Assembly (NCBI RefSeq): GCF_018130765.1
Contig: NZ_JAFCJZ010000013.1
Coordinates: forward strand, 124,001-188,000
Length of the DNA stretch: 64,000 nucleotides
From: Bradyrhizobium iriomotense
Lineage (GTDB): Bacteria; Pseudomonadota; Alphaproteobacteria; Rhizobiales; Xanthobacteraceae
Direction: 5' to 3'
Shown one piece after another: positions 1-8,057 of the stretch. Numbering within the stretch: the stretch's first letter is position 1; the number at the start of each line of letters is the position of its first letter. A program made the translations under genes and the position numbers. The notes under the pieces are model-generated. The model did not search any database. It worked only from the letters and a program-made list of their open reading frames with translations, and was not told where the DNA came from.

Positions 1-685
1 CGCGCCGGACCTGCCCGGCTTCGGCCAATCCGACATGCCGGCACGAGAAAGCTTCCGCTACACCTTCGACAACGTCGCGCAGGTGATCGAGCGCTTCACT
101 GAAGTGATCGGCTTCGATCGTTTCGCAGTCTACGTCTTCGACTATGGCGCGCCGACCGGCTTCCGGCTCGCGCTGCGTCACCCCGAACGGATCACCGCGA
201 TCATCTCGCAGAACGGCAACGCCTATGAGGACGGGCTGAGCGACGGCTGGACGCCGATCAAGGCTTATTGGCAGGACCCCACGCCGGCCAACCGCGAGGC
301 GCTGCGTGCCTTCCTCACGCCGGAGGCGACGCGCTGGCAGTACACCCATGGCGTCCCCGATCCGACCTTGGTGTCGCCGGACGGACAGAACCTCGACAAT
401 TTCTATCTGGCGCGTCCGGGCTCCGATGACGTGCAGCTCGATTTGTTCGGCGACTACAGGAGCAACGTCGCGCTCTATCCGTCATTCCAGGAGTATTTCC
501 GCAAGCACAAGCCGCCGTTCCTCGCGGTCTGGGGCAAGAACGATCCGTTCTTCATTCCGCCCGGCGCCGAAGCGTTCAAGCGCGACAATCCCAATGCGGT
601 CGTGCAGTTCTTCGACACCGGCCATTTCGCGCTGGAGACGCATGCGAAGGAGATCGCGGAGAGCATTCGCGCGTTCCTGAAGTGA
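1..685 (+). CDS. Alpha/beta hydrolase with Asp nucleophile (5' partial)
   Basis: The left end is cut by the window: the frame is open from base 2 and already reads a typical hydrolase strand (APDLPGFGQSD) before the first ATG at 35, so that ATG is internal. The nucleophile elbow reads VFDYGAP (Asp codon at 140-142) instead of the Ser of esterases. That is the pattern of haloalkane dehalogenases and epoxide hydrolases, where Asp forms a covalent ester with the substrate. A late acidic loop (WGKNDPFF) and the catalytic His (DTGHFALETH) are present. Probably cytoplasmic. The substrate cannot be told. It lies next to a MarR gene and a P450 gene, so a part in catabolism of a xenobiotic or aromatic compound is possible, but this is inference. 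Confidence 0.8.
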   Translation, partial: APDLPGFGQSDMPARESFRYTFDNVAQVIERFTEVIGFDRFAVYVFDYGAPTGFRLALRHPERITAIISQNGNAYEDGLSDGWTPIKAYWQDPTPANREALRAFLTPEATRWQYTHGVPDPTLVSPDGQNLDNFYLARPGSDDVQLDLFGDYRSNVALYPSFQEYFRKHKPPFLAVWGKNDPFFIPPGAEAFKRDNPNAVVQFFDTGHFALETHAKEIAESIRAFLK

Positions 686-727
686 CGAGAGTTGTGGCGA
701 TCGTCGATTGCCACATTGCGTGCCGGC

Positions 728-1207
728 CTAAAGCGGCAGCATCCGGTTCAAGAGGTCGAGCAGCGTGCGCTGCTCGGCTTCGCTCAGCGGAGCCAGCATC
801 TTCCGATTATACGGCTCCGTCAGCCTTGCTCCCTCGGCAATGAGCTTTGCACCCTTTGGCGTGAGCATGAGCTCGACCGCACGGCGATCGGACTTCGAGC
901 GGTTGCGCTTGATGAAGCCGGACGATTCGAGCTCGTTCAGGATCTTGATCAGGTTCGGTAGGCGCAGTCGAAGAAGGCTGGCAAGGCTGCTCGGCGGCAC
1001 GCCGGGATTGTCGCGAATGACGGCGAAGATCGCATAGGTTGCCGGCGTCAGGCCCAGTGCGGCGAATTCCTCATAGAAGCCTTCGAAGAACTTCAACTGC
1101 GCGAGGCGCAGCATGAAGCCGGGCGTGCGCTGAAGCGCACTCAGATCCAGCGTTTTCTCCTGCTGCTCAGCAGATTTTGCTCCGGATTTCGTGGTCTTCG
1201 GGCTCAT
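728..1207 (-). CDS. MarR family transcriptional regulator
   Basis: 159-residue winged-helix protein of normal MarR length. The central part reads LGLTPATYAIFAVIRDNPGV, then PSSLASLLRLRLPNLIKIL (recognition helix), then the wing with SKSDRRAVELMLTPKG, where D-x-R-R is the family hallmark. I placed the start at the ATG at 1207; a TTG three codons upstream is the alternative. It is transcribed away from the binding-protein/P450 pair, and the shared 101-bp interval holds a near-perfect palindrome (1247-1269) that is its likely operator. The usual model is repression of itself and the divergent genes until a small aromatic ligand binds. The ligand is unknown. Confidence 0.88.
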   Translation of the reverse strand: MSPKTTKSGAKSAEQQEKTLDLSALQRTPGFMLRLAQLKFFEGFYEEFAALGLTPATYAIFAVIRDNPGVPPSSLASLLRLRLPNLIKILNELESSGFIKRNRSKSDRRAVELMLTPKGAKLIAEGARLTEPYNRKMLAPLSEAEQRTLLDLLNRMLPL

Positions 1208-1232
1208 GATTTGCAATCCAAGGCGGGTCGAA

Positions 1233-1259
1233 TTGACACTCTCAAAAATAGCTATAAAA
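1233..1259 (+). promoter_or_regulatory. Candidate promoter of the binding protein/P450 pair
   Basis: An exact TTGACA sits at 1233-1238. Candidate -10 elements are TATAAA at 1254-1259 (15-bp spacer, short) or AAAATA at 1256-1261 (17 bp). The -10 part falls inside the 23-bp palindrome at 1247-1269, so a bound regulator would block it. The -35 is strong; the choice of -10 is uncertain. Confidence 0.5.
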
Positions 1260-1269
1260 TATAACTATT
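1247..1269. promoter_or_regulatory. Palindromic operator, probably for the MarR regulator
   Basis: Two 10-base arms (AATAGCTATA and TATAACTATT) flank a 3-base AAA centre and pair with only one mismatch. Size, AT content and position between divergent regulator and target genes fit a MarR dimer site. Binding by the MarR protein is inferred from position. Confidence 0.6.
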
Positions 1270-1308
1270 ATTAAGCGGCACCAAGACCGCCCATGGGAGA
1301 GGGACACA

Positions 1309-2517
1309 ATGAACAGCAAATTTCTGCATAAATTGTGCATGTTGGCCGCGATGCTGACCGCGGCGCCGGCGTTCGCGCAGGACGTGGTGAAGATCGGCAT
1401 CCTCAACGACCAGTCCGGTCCGTTCGCGAGCTATCAGGGCATCGGCTCGGTCGTCGCCGCCAAGATGGCGGTCGAGGATTACGGCGGAAAGGCCGCCGGC
1501 AAGCCGGTCGAGGTCGTCGCGGCCGACCATCAGAACAAGACCGATATCGGGATCGGCATCGCCCGGCGCTGGTACGAGAACGAGAGCGTCGATGCGATCT
1601 TCGACATCCCGAACTCGTCGATCGCGCTCGCGGTCGCCGGCATGAGCGCCGAGAAGAACAAGGTGTTCGTCGGATCGGGCGCCGGCACGGTGCTGCTGAC
1701 CGGCGAGAAGTGCACGCCCAACACCGTGCACTGGACCTACGACACCTATGCCTACGGACGCGGCCTCGGCAAGGCGATCGTGCAGCAGGGCGGCAAGAAG
1801 TGGTTCTTCATCACCGCCGACTACGCCTTCGGTCACGATCTGGAGAAGCAGGCCGCGGAGGCCGTGAAGGCGTCAGGCGGCGAGGTGCTCGGCAGCGTGC
1901 GGCATCCGCTGGGAACGGCCGACTACGCCTCCTTCCTGCTTCAGGCCCAGGCATCGGGCGCGAACGTCGTCGGCTTCGCCAACGCCGGCGACGACACCAT
2001 CACCTCGATGAAGCAGGCTGCCGAATTCGGGCTGACCAGGGATCATAAGCTGGTCGGATTGATCCTCGGCATGAACGGCCTTCCCGCGCTCGGCCTGAAA
2101 TTTGCGCAAGGCGCGCAGATCATGAACCCGTTCTACTGGGATCTGAACGACGGCACGCGGGCCTTCGCCAAACGCTTCGCCGAGCGCATTCCATCGAAGG
2201 CCTATCCGAACGATATGCAGGCCGGCGTCTATGCCTCGGTCATTCACTACCTCAAGGCGGTCGACAAGGTCGGCAGCGCCAGGGACGGCAAGGCCGTCGT
2301 CGCCGCGATGAAGGAGATGCCGACCGACGATCCGCTGTTCGGCAAGGGCTATATCCGCAAGGACGGGCGCAAGATCCACCCGCTCTACCTGCTCCAGGTC
2401 AAGGCACCGGAGGAATCGACGTCGGCCTGGGATCTGCTGAAGGTCGTCGCCACCATAAAGGGCGAGGACGCATTCCGCGCCGAGAGCGAAGGCCAATGCC
2501 CGCTTAGCAAGCAATAG
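1309..2517 (+). CDS. Branched-chain amino acid-type ABC transporter substrate-binding protein
   Basis: 402 residues, with a Sec signal peptide ending TAPAFA before QDVVKIGILND, so exported to the periplasm. The body is a type I periplasmic binding fold of the LivJ/HAAT family: IGILNDQSGPFASYQGIG near the N-terminus, AVEDYGG, and a second domain around WFFITADYAFGHDLE. Family members feed LivHMGF-type transporters, and many rhizobial ones bind aromatic acids rather than amino acids. No permease or ATPase genes are adjacent, so it is an orphan component here. The P450 gene follows 14 bp later and is probably co-transcribed. Substrate not known; a P450 substrate or precursor is a guess from context. 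Confidence 0.9.
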   Translation: MNSKFLHKLCMLAAMLTAAPAFAQDVVKIGILNDQSGPFASYQGIGSVVAAKMAVEDYGGKAAGKPVEVVAADHQNKTDIGIGIARRWYENESVDAIFDIPNSSIALAVAGMSAEKNKVFVGSGAGTVLLTGEKCTPNTVHWTYDTYAYGRGLGKAIVQQGGKKWFFITADYAFGHDLEKQAAEAVKASGGEVLGSVRHPLGTADYASFLLQAQASGANVVGFANAGDDTITSMKQAAEFGLTRDHKLVGLILGMNGLPALGLKFAQGAQIMNPFYWDLNDGTRAFAKRFAERIPSKAYPNDMQAGVYASVIHYLKAVDKVGSARDGKAVVAAMKEMPTDDPLFGKGYIRKDGRKIHPLYLLQVKAPEESTSAWDLLKVVATIKGEDAFRAESEGQCPLSKQ

Positions 2518-2531
2518 CAGCGGAGCTGACC

Positions 2532-3710
2532 ATGAGCGGCATCGCATCGAGCCCGGTCGACCCGTTTGCGCCTGACTTCCTGATGGACCCTTATCCTGCC
2601 TATGCGGCGCTACGCGCGCTCGGGCCCGTGTTCGAATTGGAGCATTACGGCGTGTGGGCCATGGCCGGCTATGCCGAGGTCGAGCCGGCGCTGAAGGACT
2701 GGAAGACGTTCATCAGCGGCGAAGGCGTCGGGCTCCACGGCATGAATCCGGCGCTGCCAAAACCGCTGACGCTCCAGATCGATCCGCCCGACCATGATAA
2801 GGGCCGCCGGGTGCTCGGCCGGACGCTGTCTCCGGGCGTCGCAAGGAAGCTGCGCGAGACGTTTCAGCAGGAGGCCGAGAAGAAGGTCTCGGAGCTGATC
2901 GACAAAGGCACCTTCGATGCCGTGACCGATCTTGCGGAAGCCTATCCGATGAAGGTGTTTCCGGACGCGATCGGCATCCGGCCAGACGGCCGCGAGAAGC
3001 TTTTGGCCTGGAGCACGTTCGTGTTCAACAGCTTCGGCCCGGAGAACGAGATAGCCGCGGCTTCAAGGAAGGAAGGCCTCGCGGCGCAGAGCTGGATCAT
3101 GGAATGTTGTGCGCGAGATGCGCTACGGCCCGACAGCCTCGGCATGATGATCTACCAGGCGGCCGACGAGGGCGAGATCACCGAGCACGAGGCAACGCAT
3201 CTGGTGCGGCCGTTCCTCACCGCCGGGATCGACACCACCGTCAACGGCATCGGCAACACCCTGCTCGCGCTCGCCACCCATCCGGAGGAATACCGCAAGC
3301 TCCACCATAAGCCGGAGCTGGCACGCAACGCGTTCGAGGAAGGCCTGCGCTATGATTCACCGGTGCAGACGTTCTTTCGCACCACCTCGCGCGACGTCGA
3401 GATCGCAGGCGGCGTGATCCCCGCCCACCGCAAGGTGTTGCTGTTCATGGCCTCCGCCAACCGGGATCCAGCGCGGTGGGACAGAGCCGACCGCTTCGAC
3501 GTCGAACGTGTCGCGACCGGGCATGTCGGCTTCGGCGCCGGCATCCACGCCTGCGTAGGCCAGATGATCGCGCGCCTGGAAGGCGAATTGATCTTCAGCG
3601 AGCTCGCAAGGCGCGTGAAGACGATCGAGCTCACGGCCGAGCCGAAACGCAGGCTCAACAATTCGCTGCGCGGGCTGGAGACCATGCCGGTCCGCGTGAC
3701 GGCCGCTTAG
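2532..3710 (+). CDS. Cytochrome P450, CYP199-like
   Basis: 392 residues, the normal length for a soluble bacterial class I P450. The haem-ligand motif is GFGAGIHACVG with Cys341. The I-helix reads AGIDTTVNG with the Asp234-Thr235 oxygen-activation pair. The ExxR motif falls in NAFEEGLRYDSPVQ. Segments such as LAEAYPMKVFPDAIGI, VFNSFGPENE and SPVQTFFRTTSRDVE closely resemble the CYP199A enzymes as I remember them, which O-demethylate or hydroxylate para-substituted benzoates. Such enzymes need a ferredoxin and a reductase, and neither is in the window. It follows the binding-protein gene by 14 bp. Substrate class is inference from family resemblance. Confidence 0.9.
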   Translation: MSGIASSPVDPFAPDFLMDPYPAYAALRALGPVFELEHYGVWAMAGYAEVEPALKDWKTFISGEGVGLHGMNPALPKPLTLQIDPPDHDKGRRVLGRTLSPGVARKLRETFQQEAEKKVSELIDKGTFDAVTDLAEAYPMKVFPDAIGIRPDGREKLLAWSTFVFNSFGPENEIAAASRKEGLAAQSWIMECCARDALRPDSLGMMIYQAADEGEITEHEATHLVRPFLTAGIDTTVNGIGNTLLALATHPEEYRKLHHKPELARNAFEEGLRYDSPVQTFFRTTSRDVEIAGGVIPAHRKVLLFMASANRDPARWDRADRFDVERVATGHVGFGAGIHACVGQMIARLEGELIFSELARRVKTIELTAEPKRRLNNSLRGLETMPVRVTAA

Positions 3711-3742
3711 GCTGCGTCACACGATCCGGGCATGGGCGTCGC

Positions 3743-4459
3743 TCAGTTCCGCGGCGCTGTTGCCGCCGCCGACCGCGCGGACCGCGGCGCGCCGGGTTCG
3801 GCGACGGGAGCCGCCGGAGCGCGCGAGCGCATGATCGCGGCGTCGATCTCGGCGATGACGCGGCGCTGGATCGCCTCGTTCTTGTCGATCGAGATGTGGC
3901 CGACGCCGGTGCCGCGCACGTCGACATTGTCGAGCTTGCCGCGCAGGCCCGCCGCGGCCCGCACCGGCTCGCCGGGACCGTCGCCGATATAGATGTTGAT
4001 GTAGCGTTCGGCACCGGTCGAGAGCTTGGTCTTGAACACGGAATCGAGGCCGATCGCGAGCTTCACGGGCACGCCGAGCTGGTTGAGCTTGGCGATCATG
4101 TCAGGCAGCGCGGTCGCGCCGGAGGAATGGCCGACCAGGATGATGGTCTTGATGCGGCCGGCCCGGTAGGCGGTCGCGGCTTCATCGGCGAGCGAGGACC
4201 AGGACACGAAGTTGGCGACGGTCACCGGGATGCCCTGCGCCTGGAGGCGGGAGCCGATCGTGTCGAGCCCGAGCGAGAAGATGTTGAGCACGCCGCGCAG
4301 CAGATAGACATGCGTGGTCTGGACCGCAGCCTGGGTTGGCGCGGCCTTGGCGGTGGTCGGGTTGATGGCAACAGCTGACAGCAGAAGCAGACAGATCGCC
4401 CACGCGCGGAGGGCGGGCAATTGGCTGGCGCCGGCGGTGTGACGGCCGTTCGGTCTCAT
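3743..4459 (-). CDS. Secreted alpha/beta hydrolase (lipase-like)
   Basis: 238 residues from the ATG at 4459; a longer reading upstream lacks a good site, while 4459 is followed by an arginine-containing stretch and a hydrophobic signal segment (AICLLLLSAVAI) ending near TAKAA. The mature part has VYLLRGVLNIFSLG (oxyanion side), a lipase elbow LVGHSSGA with the likely Ser nucleophile, and a late His in GVGHISID. It is therefore probably a periplasmic or surface esterase or lipase-like protein; its substrate is unknown. The tail after about residue 215 is low-complexity Ala/Pro. It runs convergently with the P450 gene, 32 bp away. Confidence 0.7.
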   Translation of the reverse strand: MRPNGRHTAGASQLPALRAWAICLLLLSAVAINPTTAKAAPTQAAVQTTHVYLLRGVLNIFSLGLDTIGSRLQAQGIPVTVANFVSWSSLADEAATAYRAGRIKTIILVGHSSGATALPDMIAKLNQLGVPVKLAIGLDSVFKTKLSTGAERYINIYIGDGPGEPVRAAAGLRGKLDNVDVRGTGVGHISIDKNEAIQRRVIAEIDAAIMRSRAPAAPVAEPGAPRSARSAAATAPRN

Positions 4460-4735
4460 CTCAATGTTTTCCCTGGGGACAATACGCTTCGCGATTGGCC
4501 GGAATCGTAGCCATGGCCCGCTCGCAGACGCAACAAAGAGCCGCGTGAGCGACAATCTTAGCCGCAGCCCGTGGCGGTTGCGCAACACTTGCCCGGAACC
4601 TGCCACCGAAGGGCCCGTTTTGAGGCCATTTTTCTCCAGCCGATTGCGGCCGGGCAAGGGCATTCCTATCTCAGGGCTCCGCTGACCGCCCTCCCGGGCC
4701 GGTTCCAGCCTCCCTCCCCCACCCTGCCGGCCATC

Positions 4736-5659
4736 ATGTCCTCCATCATCTCCGTCGCCAATCTGTCGAAGACCTATGGGTCCGGCTTCAAGGCGCTCAA
4801 GAACGTCAATCTCGATATCAAGCGTGGCGAGATTTTTGCTCTGCTCGGCCCGAATGGCGCCGGCAAGACCACGCTGATCTCGATCATCTGCGGCATCGCC
4901 AATCCGAGTGAAGGCAAGGTCCTGGTCGGCGGCGAGAACATCCAGACCTCATACCGCAAGGCGCGCTCGCTGATCGGCCTCGTGCCGCAGGAATTGCACA
5001 CCGACGCCTTCGAGAGCGTGTGGGCGACCGTGAGCTTCTCGCGCGGCCTGTTCGGCAAGCCGAAGAACCCCGCGCATATCGAGAAGGTGCTGAAGGACCT
5101 CTCGCTCTGGGACAAGAAGGACAACAAGATCATCACGCTCTCCGGCGGCATGAAGCGCCGCGTGATGATCGCGAAAGCGCTGTCGCACGAGCCGCAGGTC
5201 CTGTTCCTGGACGAGCCAACCGCCGGCGTCGATGTCGAGCTGCGCAAGGGCATGTGGGAGGTCGTGCGCACGCTGCAGCAGTCCGGCGTCACCATCATCC
5301 TCACCACGCACTACATCGAGGAAGCCGAGGAAATGGCCGACCGCATCGGCGTCATCAACAAGGGCGAGATCGTGCTGGTCGAGAACAAGGCGACCTTGAT
5401 GCAGAAGCTCGGCAAGAAGCGGCTGACGCTGCACTTGCAGAACAAGATCTCCTCGCTGCCGGAAAGCCTCGCGCAGTACGAGCTCGACCTCTGCGATGCT
5501 GGCGCGACGCTGGTCTACGATTACGACACCAAGGGCGAGCGCACCGGCATCACCAGCCTGCTCAGCGACCTCCGCAACGCCGGCATCCGTTTCAACGATC
5601 TCGACACGACGCAATCGTCGCTCGAGGACATATTCGTCGACCTCGTGAGGACGTCATGA
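4736..5659 (+). CDS. ABC-2 type transporter, ATP-binding protein (YadG-like)
   Basis: 307 residues from the ATG at 4736 (MSSIISVANLSKTYG); the frame stays open further upstream but that part has no family resemblance. All ATPase motifs are there: Walker A GPNGAGKTT, Q-loop VPQELHTD, signature LSGGMKRR, Walker B VLFLDEPT, and H-loop TTHYIEEAEE. The C-terminal 80 residues form the usual dimer/regulatory extension. The stop overlaps the permease start (ATGA at 5656-5659), so the two are translationally coupled and make one exporter. Resemblance is to YadG/CcmA-type half ATPases. The exported compound is unknown. Confidence 0.88.
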   Translation: MSSIISVANLSKTYGSGFKALKNVNLDIKRGEIFALLGPNGAGKTTLISIICGIANPSEGKVLVGGENIQTSYRKARSLIGLVPQELHTDAFESVWATVSFSRGLFGKPKNPAHIEKVLKDLSLWDKKDNKIITLSGGMKRRVMIAKALSHEPQVLFLDEPTAGVDVELRKGMWEVVRTLQQSGVTIILTTHYIEEAEEMADRIGVINKGEIVLVENKATLMQKLGKKRLTLHLQNKISSLPESLAQYELDLCDAGATLVYDYDTKGERTGITSLLSDLRNAGIRFNDLDTTQSSLEDIFVDLVRTS

Positions 5660-6417
5660 ATCACCGCGCCATCCGCGCCATCTATCTGTTCGAAATGGCG
5701 CGCACCTGGCGCACGCTGCTGCAAAGCATCGTCTCGCCCGTCGTTTCGACTTCGCTCTATTTCGTGGTGTTCGGCGCTGCGATCGGCTCGCGCATCAGCC
5801 AGGTCGAGGGCGTCAGCTACGGCACCTTCATCGTGCCGGGCCTGATCATGCTCTCGGTGCTGACGCAGAGCATCGCCAACGCCTCCTTCGGCATCTACTT
5901 CCCGAAATTCACCGGCACGATCTACGAGATCCTGTCGGCGCCGATTTCCTATTTCGAGATCGTGCTCGGCTATGTCGGCGCCGCCGCGACCAAGTCGATC
6001 ATCCTGGGCCTGATCATCCTGGCGACGGCCGGCCTGTTCGTGCCGCTGCACATCCATCATCCCATCTGGATGCTGACTTTCCTGGTGCTGACGGCGGTGA
6101 CGTTCAGCCTGTTCGGCTTCATCATCGGCATCTGGGCCGACGGCTTCGAGAAGCTGCAAATGATCCCGATGCTGGTGGTGACGCCGTTGACCTTCCTCGG
6201 CGGCAGCTTCTACTCCATCGACATGCTGCCGGCGGGCTGGCGCACGGTCGCGCTGCTCAACCCGGTCGTCTATCTGATCTCGGGCTTCCGCTGGAGCTTC
6301 TACGAGATCGCCGACGTCAGCGTTTCCGTCAGCATCGGCATGACGGTGGCGTTCCTGGTGGCCTGCCTGATCGTGATCTGGTGGATTTTCCGCACCGGAT
6401 ATCGGCTGAAGAACTGA
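5656..6417 (+). CDS. ABC-2 type transporter, permease (YadH-like)
   Basis: 253 residues with six predicted membrane segments. The conserved ABC-2 region reads YGTFIVPGLIMLSVL, a coupling part PKFTGTIYEILSAPIS and the late motif TPLTFLGGSFYSIDMLP followed by LNPVVYLISGFRW. These match the YadH/NodJ permease group. It starts inside the last codons of the ATPase gene with a 4-bp overlap and dimerises to form the inner-membrane channel of the same exporter. Downstream lies a palindromic repeat (6423-6523) that could stop or stabilise the transcript. Substrate unknown. Confidence 0.88.
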   Translation: MNHRAIRAIYLFEMARTWRTLLQSIVSPVVSTSLYFVVFGAAIGSRISQVEGVSYGTFIVPGLIMLSVLTQSIANASFGIYFPKFTGTIYEILSAPISYFEIVLGYVGAAATKSIILGLIILATAGLFVPLHIHHPIWMLTFLVLTAVTFSLFGFIIGIWADGFEKLQMIPMLVVTPLTFLGGSFYSIDMLPAGWRTVALLNPVVYLISGFRWSFYEIADVSVSVSIGMTVAFLVACLIVIWWIFRTGYRLKN

Positions 6418-6422
6418 TGGCT

Positions 6423-6523
6423 GTCATTCCGGGGCGCCCGAAGGGCGAACCCGGAATCCATTCATCTACCGCCTCTGCCGCCTGATGGATTCCGGGTTCG
6501 CGCCAAGCGCGCCCCGGAATGAC
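6423..6523. repeat. Palindromic intergenic repeat, GTCATTCCGGGG family
   Basis: Begins GTCATTCCGGGGCGC and ends with the inverted GCCCCGGAATGAC. Inner arms (CCCGGAATCCAT / ATGGATTCCGGG) are also inverted. Related copies lie at 30988-31090 and 49211-49332, with a short one at 11636-11675. It sits between an ABC exporter operon and a convergent gene. Confidence 0.85.
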
Positions 6524-6534
6524 GGCGGAAGTCT

Positions 6535-6858
6535 TCACCTGTAGCAATGGAAGCGGTGGTAGCCGTCGTAGTACCCACGACAGTGGCGATAGTGGCGGTG
6601 AGGAATGCCGAACACGCCCTCCACCGCACCGACGGCGCCGCCAACACCGGCGCCGACCGCACCACCAACCACGCCTCCTACGGGACCGGCGATCCGGTTA
6701 CCTTCGTAAGACCCTTCCTGGGCGCCGCGCACGATGCCTTGAGCATGACCAGTTCGAGGCAACGAGAGCAGTGCAAGCAGGATAGCGGCGGCTGCGAACA
6801 GCAGGCGGACGGGGAATCCAGTCGGCAGGACGGCGGCGGTGACGCGGGCTTTGTTCAT
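6535..6858 (-). CDS. Secreted glycine-zipper protein with His/Tyr/Arg-rich tail
   Basis: 107 residues from the ATG at 6858, preceded by GGGACTGAAG; the open frame continues upstream to 7005 without a better site. A long signal segment (LLFAAAAILLALLSL) ends near TGHAQ. Then come alternating glycines (GPVGGVVGGAVGAGVGGAVG), the glycine-zipper pattern of proteins that insert in or associate with membranes. The last 20 residues are rich in His, Tyr, Arg and Cys (HRHYRHCRGYYDGYHRF), an unusual tail that might bind metal or polyanions. Proteins like this are common in Bradyrhizobium but have no assigned function. Confidence 0.7.
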   Translation of the reverse strand: MNKARVTAAVLPTGFPVRLLFAAAAILLALLSLPRTGHAQGIVRGAQEGSYEGNRIAGPVGGVVGGAVGAGVGGAVGAVEGVFGIPHRHYRHCRGYYDGYHRFHCYR

Positions 6859-7197
6859 CTTCAGTCCCAGGGAAGTACAGAGTAAACGGCGGCGAAAGCC
6901 GCCAATCGGCAGCCCATCATCAACGCGCCGAGCGGCCAATGGTTGCGTCTTTGTGACGAATTGTCGGCGATGTGAACGCATGTCCGCTCGCGAAAATGTC
7001 AGCATCGGCGCTGGCCGCGCGGCACAAAGCGGCCTTGCTTACATCAGACATCACGTTAACGATGGGTCGGCGGGCCGCTGGAACGGAAGCCGGATTGCAG
7101 ACATATTGCACGCCGGGGGACGGAGAGCCGCGGTGTTATTGTTTGAGCATGATCTTTTCGGAAAACCGCTACACACTTTTCCGGATCATGCTCTAGC
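6859..7197. other. Intergenic region without a gene
   Basis: 339 bp between the divergent starts of the glycine-zipper gene and the L,D-transpeptidase gene. It holds a 49-bp palindrome at its right end (7145-7193). The rest must carry both promoters; I see no convincing -35/-10 pair. No open frame with coding character was found. Confidence 0.6.
7145..7193. repeat. Palindromic repeat, GAGCATGATC family
   Basis: Outer arms GAGCATGATC (7145-7154) and GATCATGCTC (7184-7193) are perfect inverted repeats, and inner arms TTTTCGGAAAA / TTTTCCG are partly paired. As I recall, this element is widespread in Bradyrhizobium and Rhodopseudomonas genomes. It ends just before the upstream GTG that could start the L,D-transpeptidase. 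Confidence 0.8.
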
Positions 7198-7224
7198 GTG
7201 AACAGGCCGGAGGCCAGAAGTCAG

Positions 7225-8019
7225 ATGCGTTTCCAGATGCGTTCATTTTTTATCGCTTTCACCTCGCTGATGCTTTTGAGCGCGGGCACCGCGCAGGCCA
7301 AGGTCGAGATCACCGTCGACAAGGACAATCAGCAGATGACCGTCGCGGTCGACGGCGTCGCGCGCTATCACTGGCCGGTGTCGACAGGCATCCCCTCCCG
7401 CGAGACGCCGGCCGGCGCCTTCCGCGCCTTCCGCATGGAAGAGGATCACTACTCCAAGGAATTCGACGACGCGCCGATGCCGCACGCGATCTTCTTCACC
7501 AAGGTCGGGCACGCCATCCACGGCACGGACTCGGTCGGCCGGCTCGGCTCGCCGGCCTCGCATGGCTGCGTGCGCCTGTCGCGGCAGAACGCATCGACGC
7601 TCTATGCGCTGGTGCAGCAGCAGGGCGTGCTCAACACCACGGTGACGCTGACCGGCTCGGCGCAGGTGGCGCTGGCGCGCAATCCGCGCGGCCGCACCAA
7701 CAATGCGGTAGCCCGCGCCCAGCAGCCGGCAGAGGAGCAGTATGCGACCACGGGCGATCCCGTGAACCTGACGCCGCCGCAGCAACCCGCCCGCCGTTAC
7801 ATGCCGCAGGACGACAATTACATCTATCCGGCGGACGGCAGCGACACCGGCGCGCGCTATCCGGCACCGCGCCCGATCACGCGCCCCTATGGCACGCAGG
7901 CCTATCAGCAACTGCCGCAGCCGACCTACGACCAGGGCTATGGCCAGCAGGGCTACTATTATCAGCAGCAGCAGCCTCGCCAGTATTATCAACCGCGCGG
8001 CTATTACTATCAGAACTGA
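7225..8019 (+). CDS. L,D-transpeptidase (YkuD domain) with Gln/Tyr-rich tail
   Basis: 264 residues from the ATG at 7225, which has GGAGG at 7209-7213; a GTG at 7198 is the alternative start but has only repeat sequence upstream. A signal peptide (FFIAFTSLMLLSAGTAQA) exports it. The YkuD domain follows directly, with the active-site motif HGTD and SHGCVRLS holding the catalytic Cys at about residue 115. Such enzymes make 3-3 crosslinks in peptidoglycan or attach proteins to it, and resist most beta-lactams. The last ~80 residues are a low-complexity tail of Gln, Tyr and Pro (QGYYYQQQQPRQYY), not part of the catalytic fold and perhaps a wall or protein contact. Confidence 0.9.
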   Translation: MRFQMRSFFIAFTSLMLLSAGTAQAKVEITVDKDNQQMTVAVDGVARYHWPVSTGIPSRETPAGAFRAFRMEEDHYSKEFDDAPMPHAIFFTKVGHAIHGTDSVGRLGSPASHGCVRLSRQNASTLYALVQQQGVLNTTVTLTGSAQVALARNPRGRTNNAVARAQQPAEEQYATTGDPVNLTPPQQPARRYMPQDDNYIYPADGSDTGARYPAPRPITRPYGTQAYQQLPQPTYDQGYGQQGYYYQQQQPRQYYQPRGYYYQN

Positions 8020-8057
8020 CGCAGCCGCCATCAACCGCCCTCACCGGTCGAGGCATC

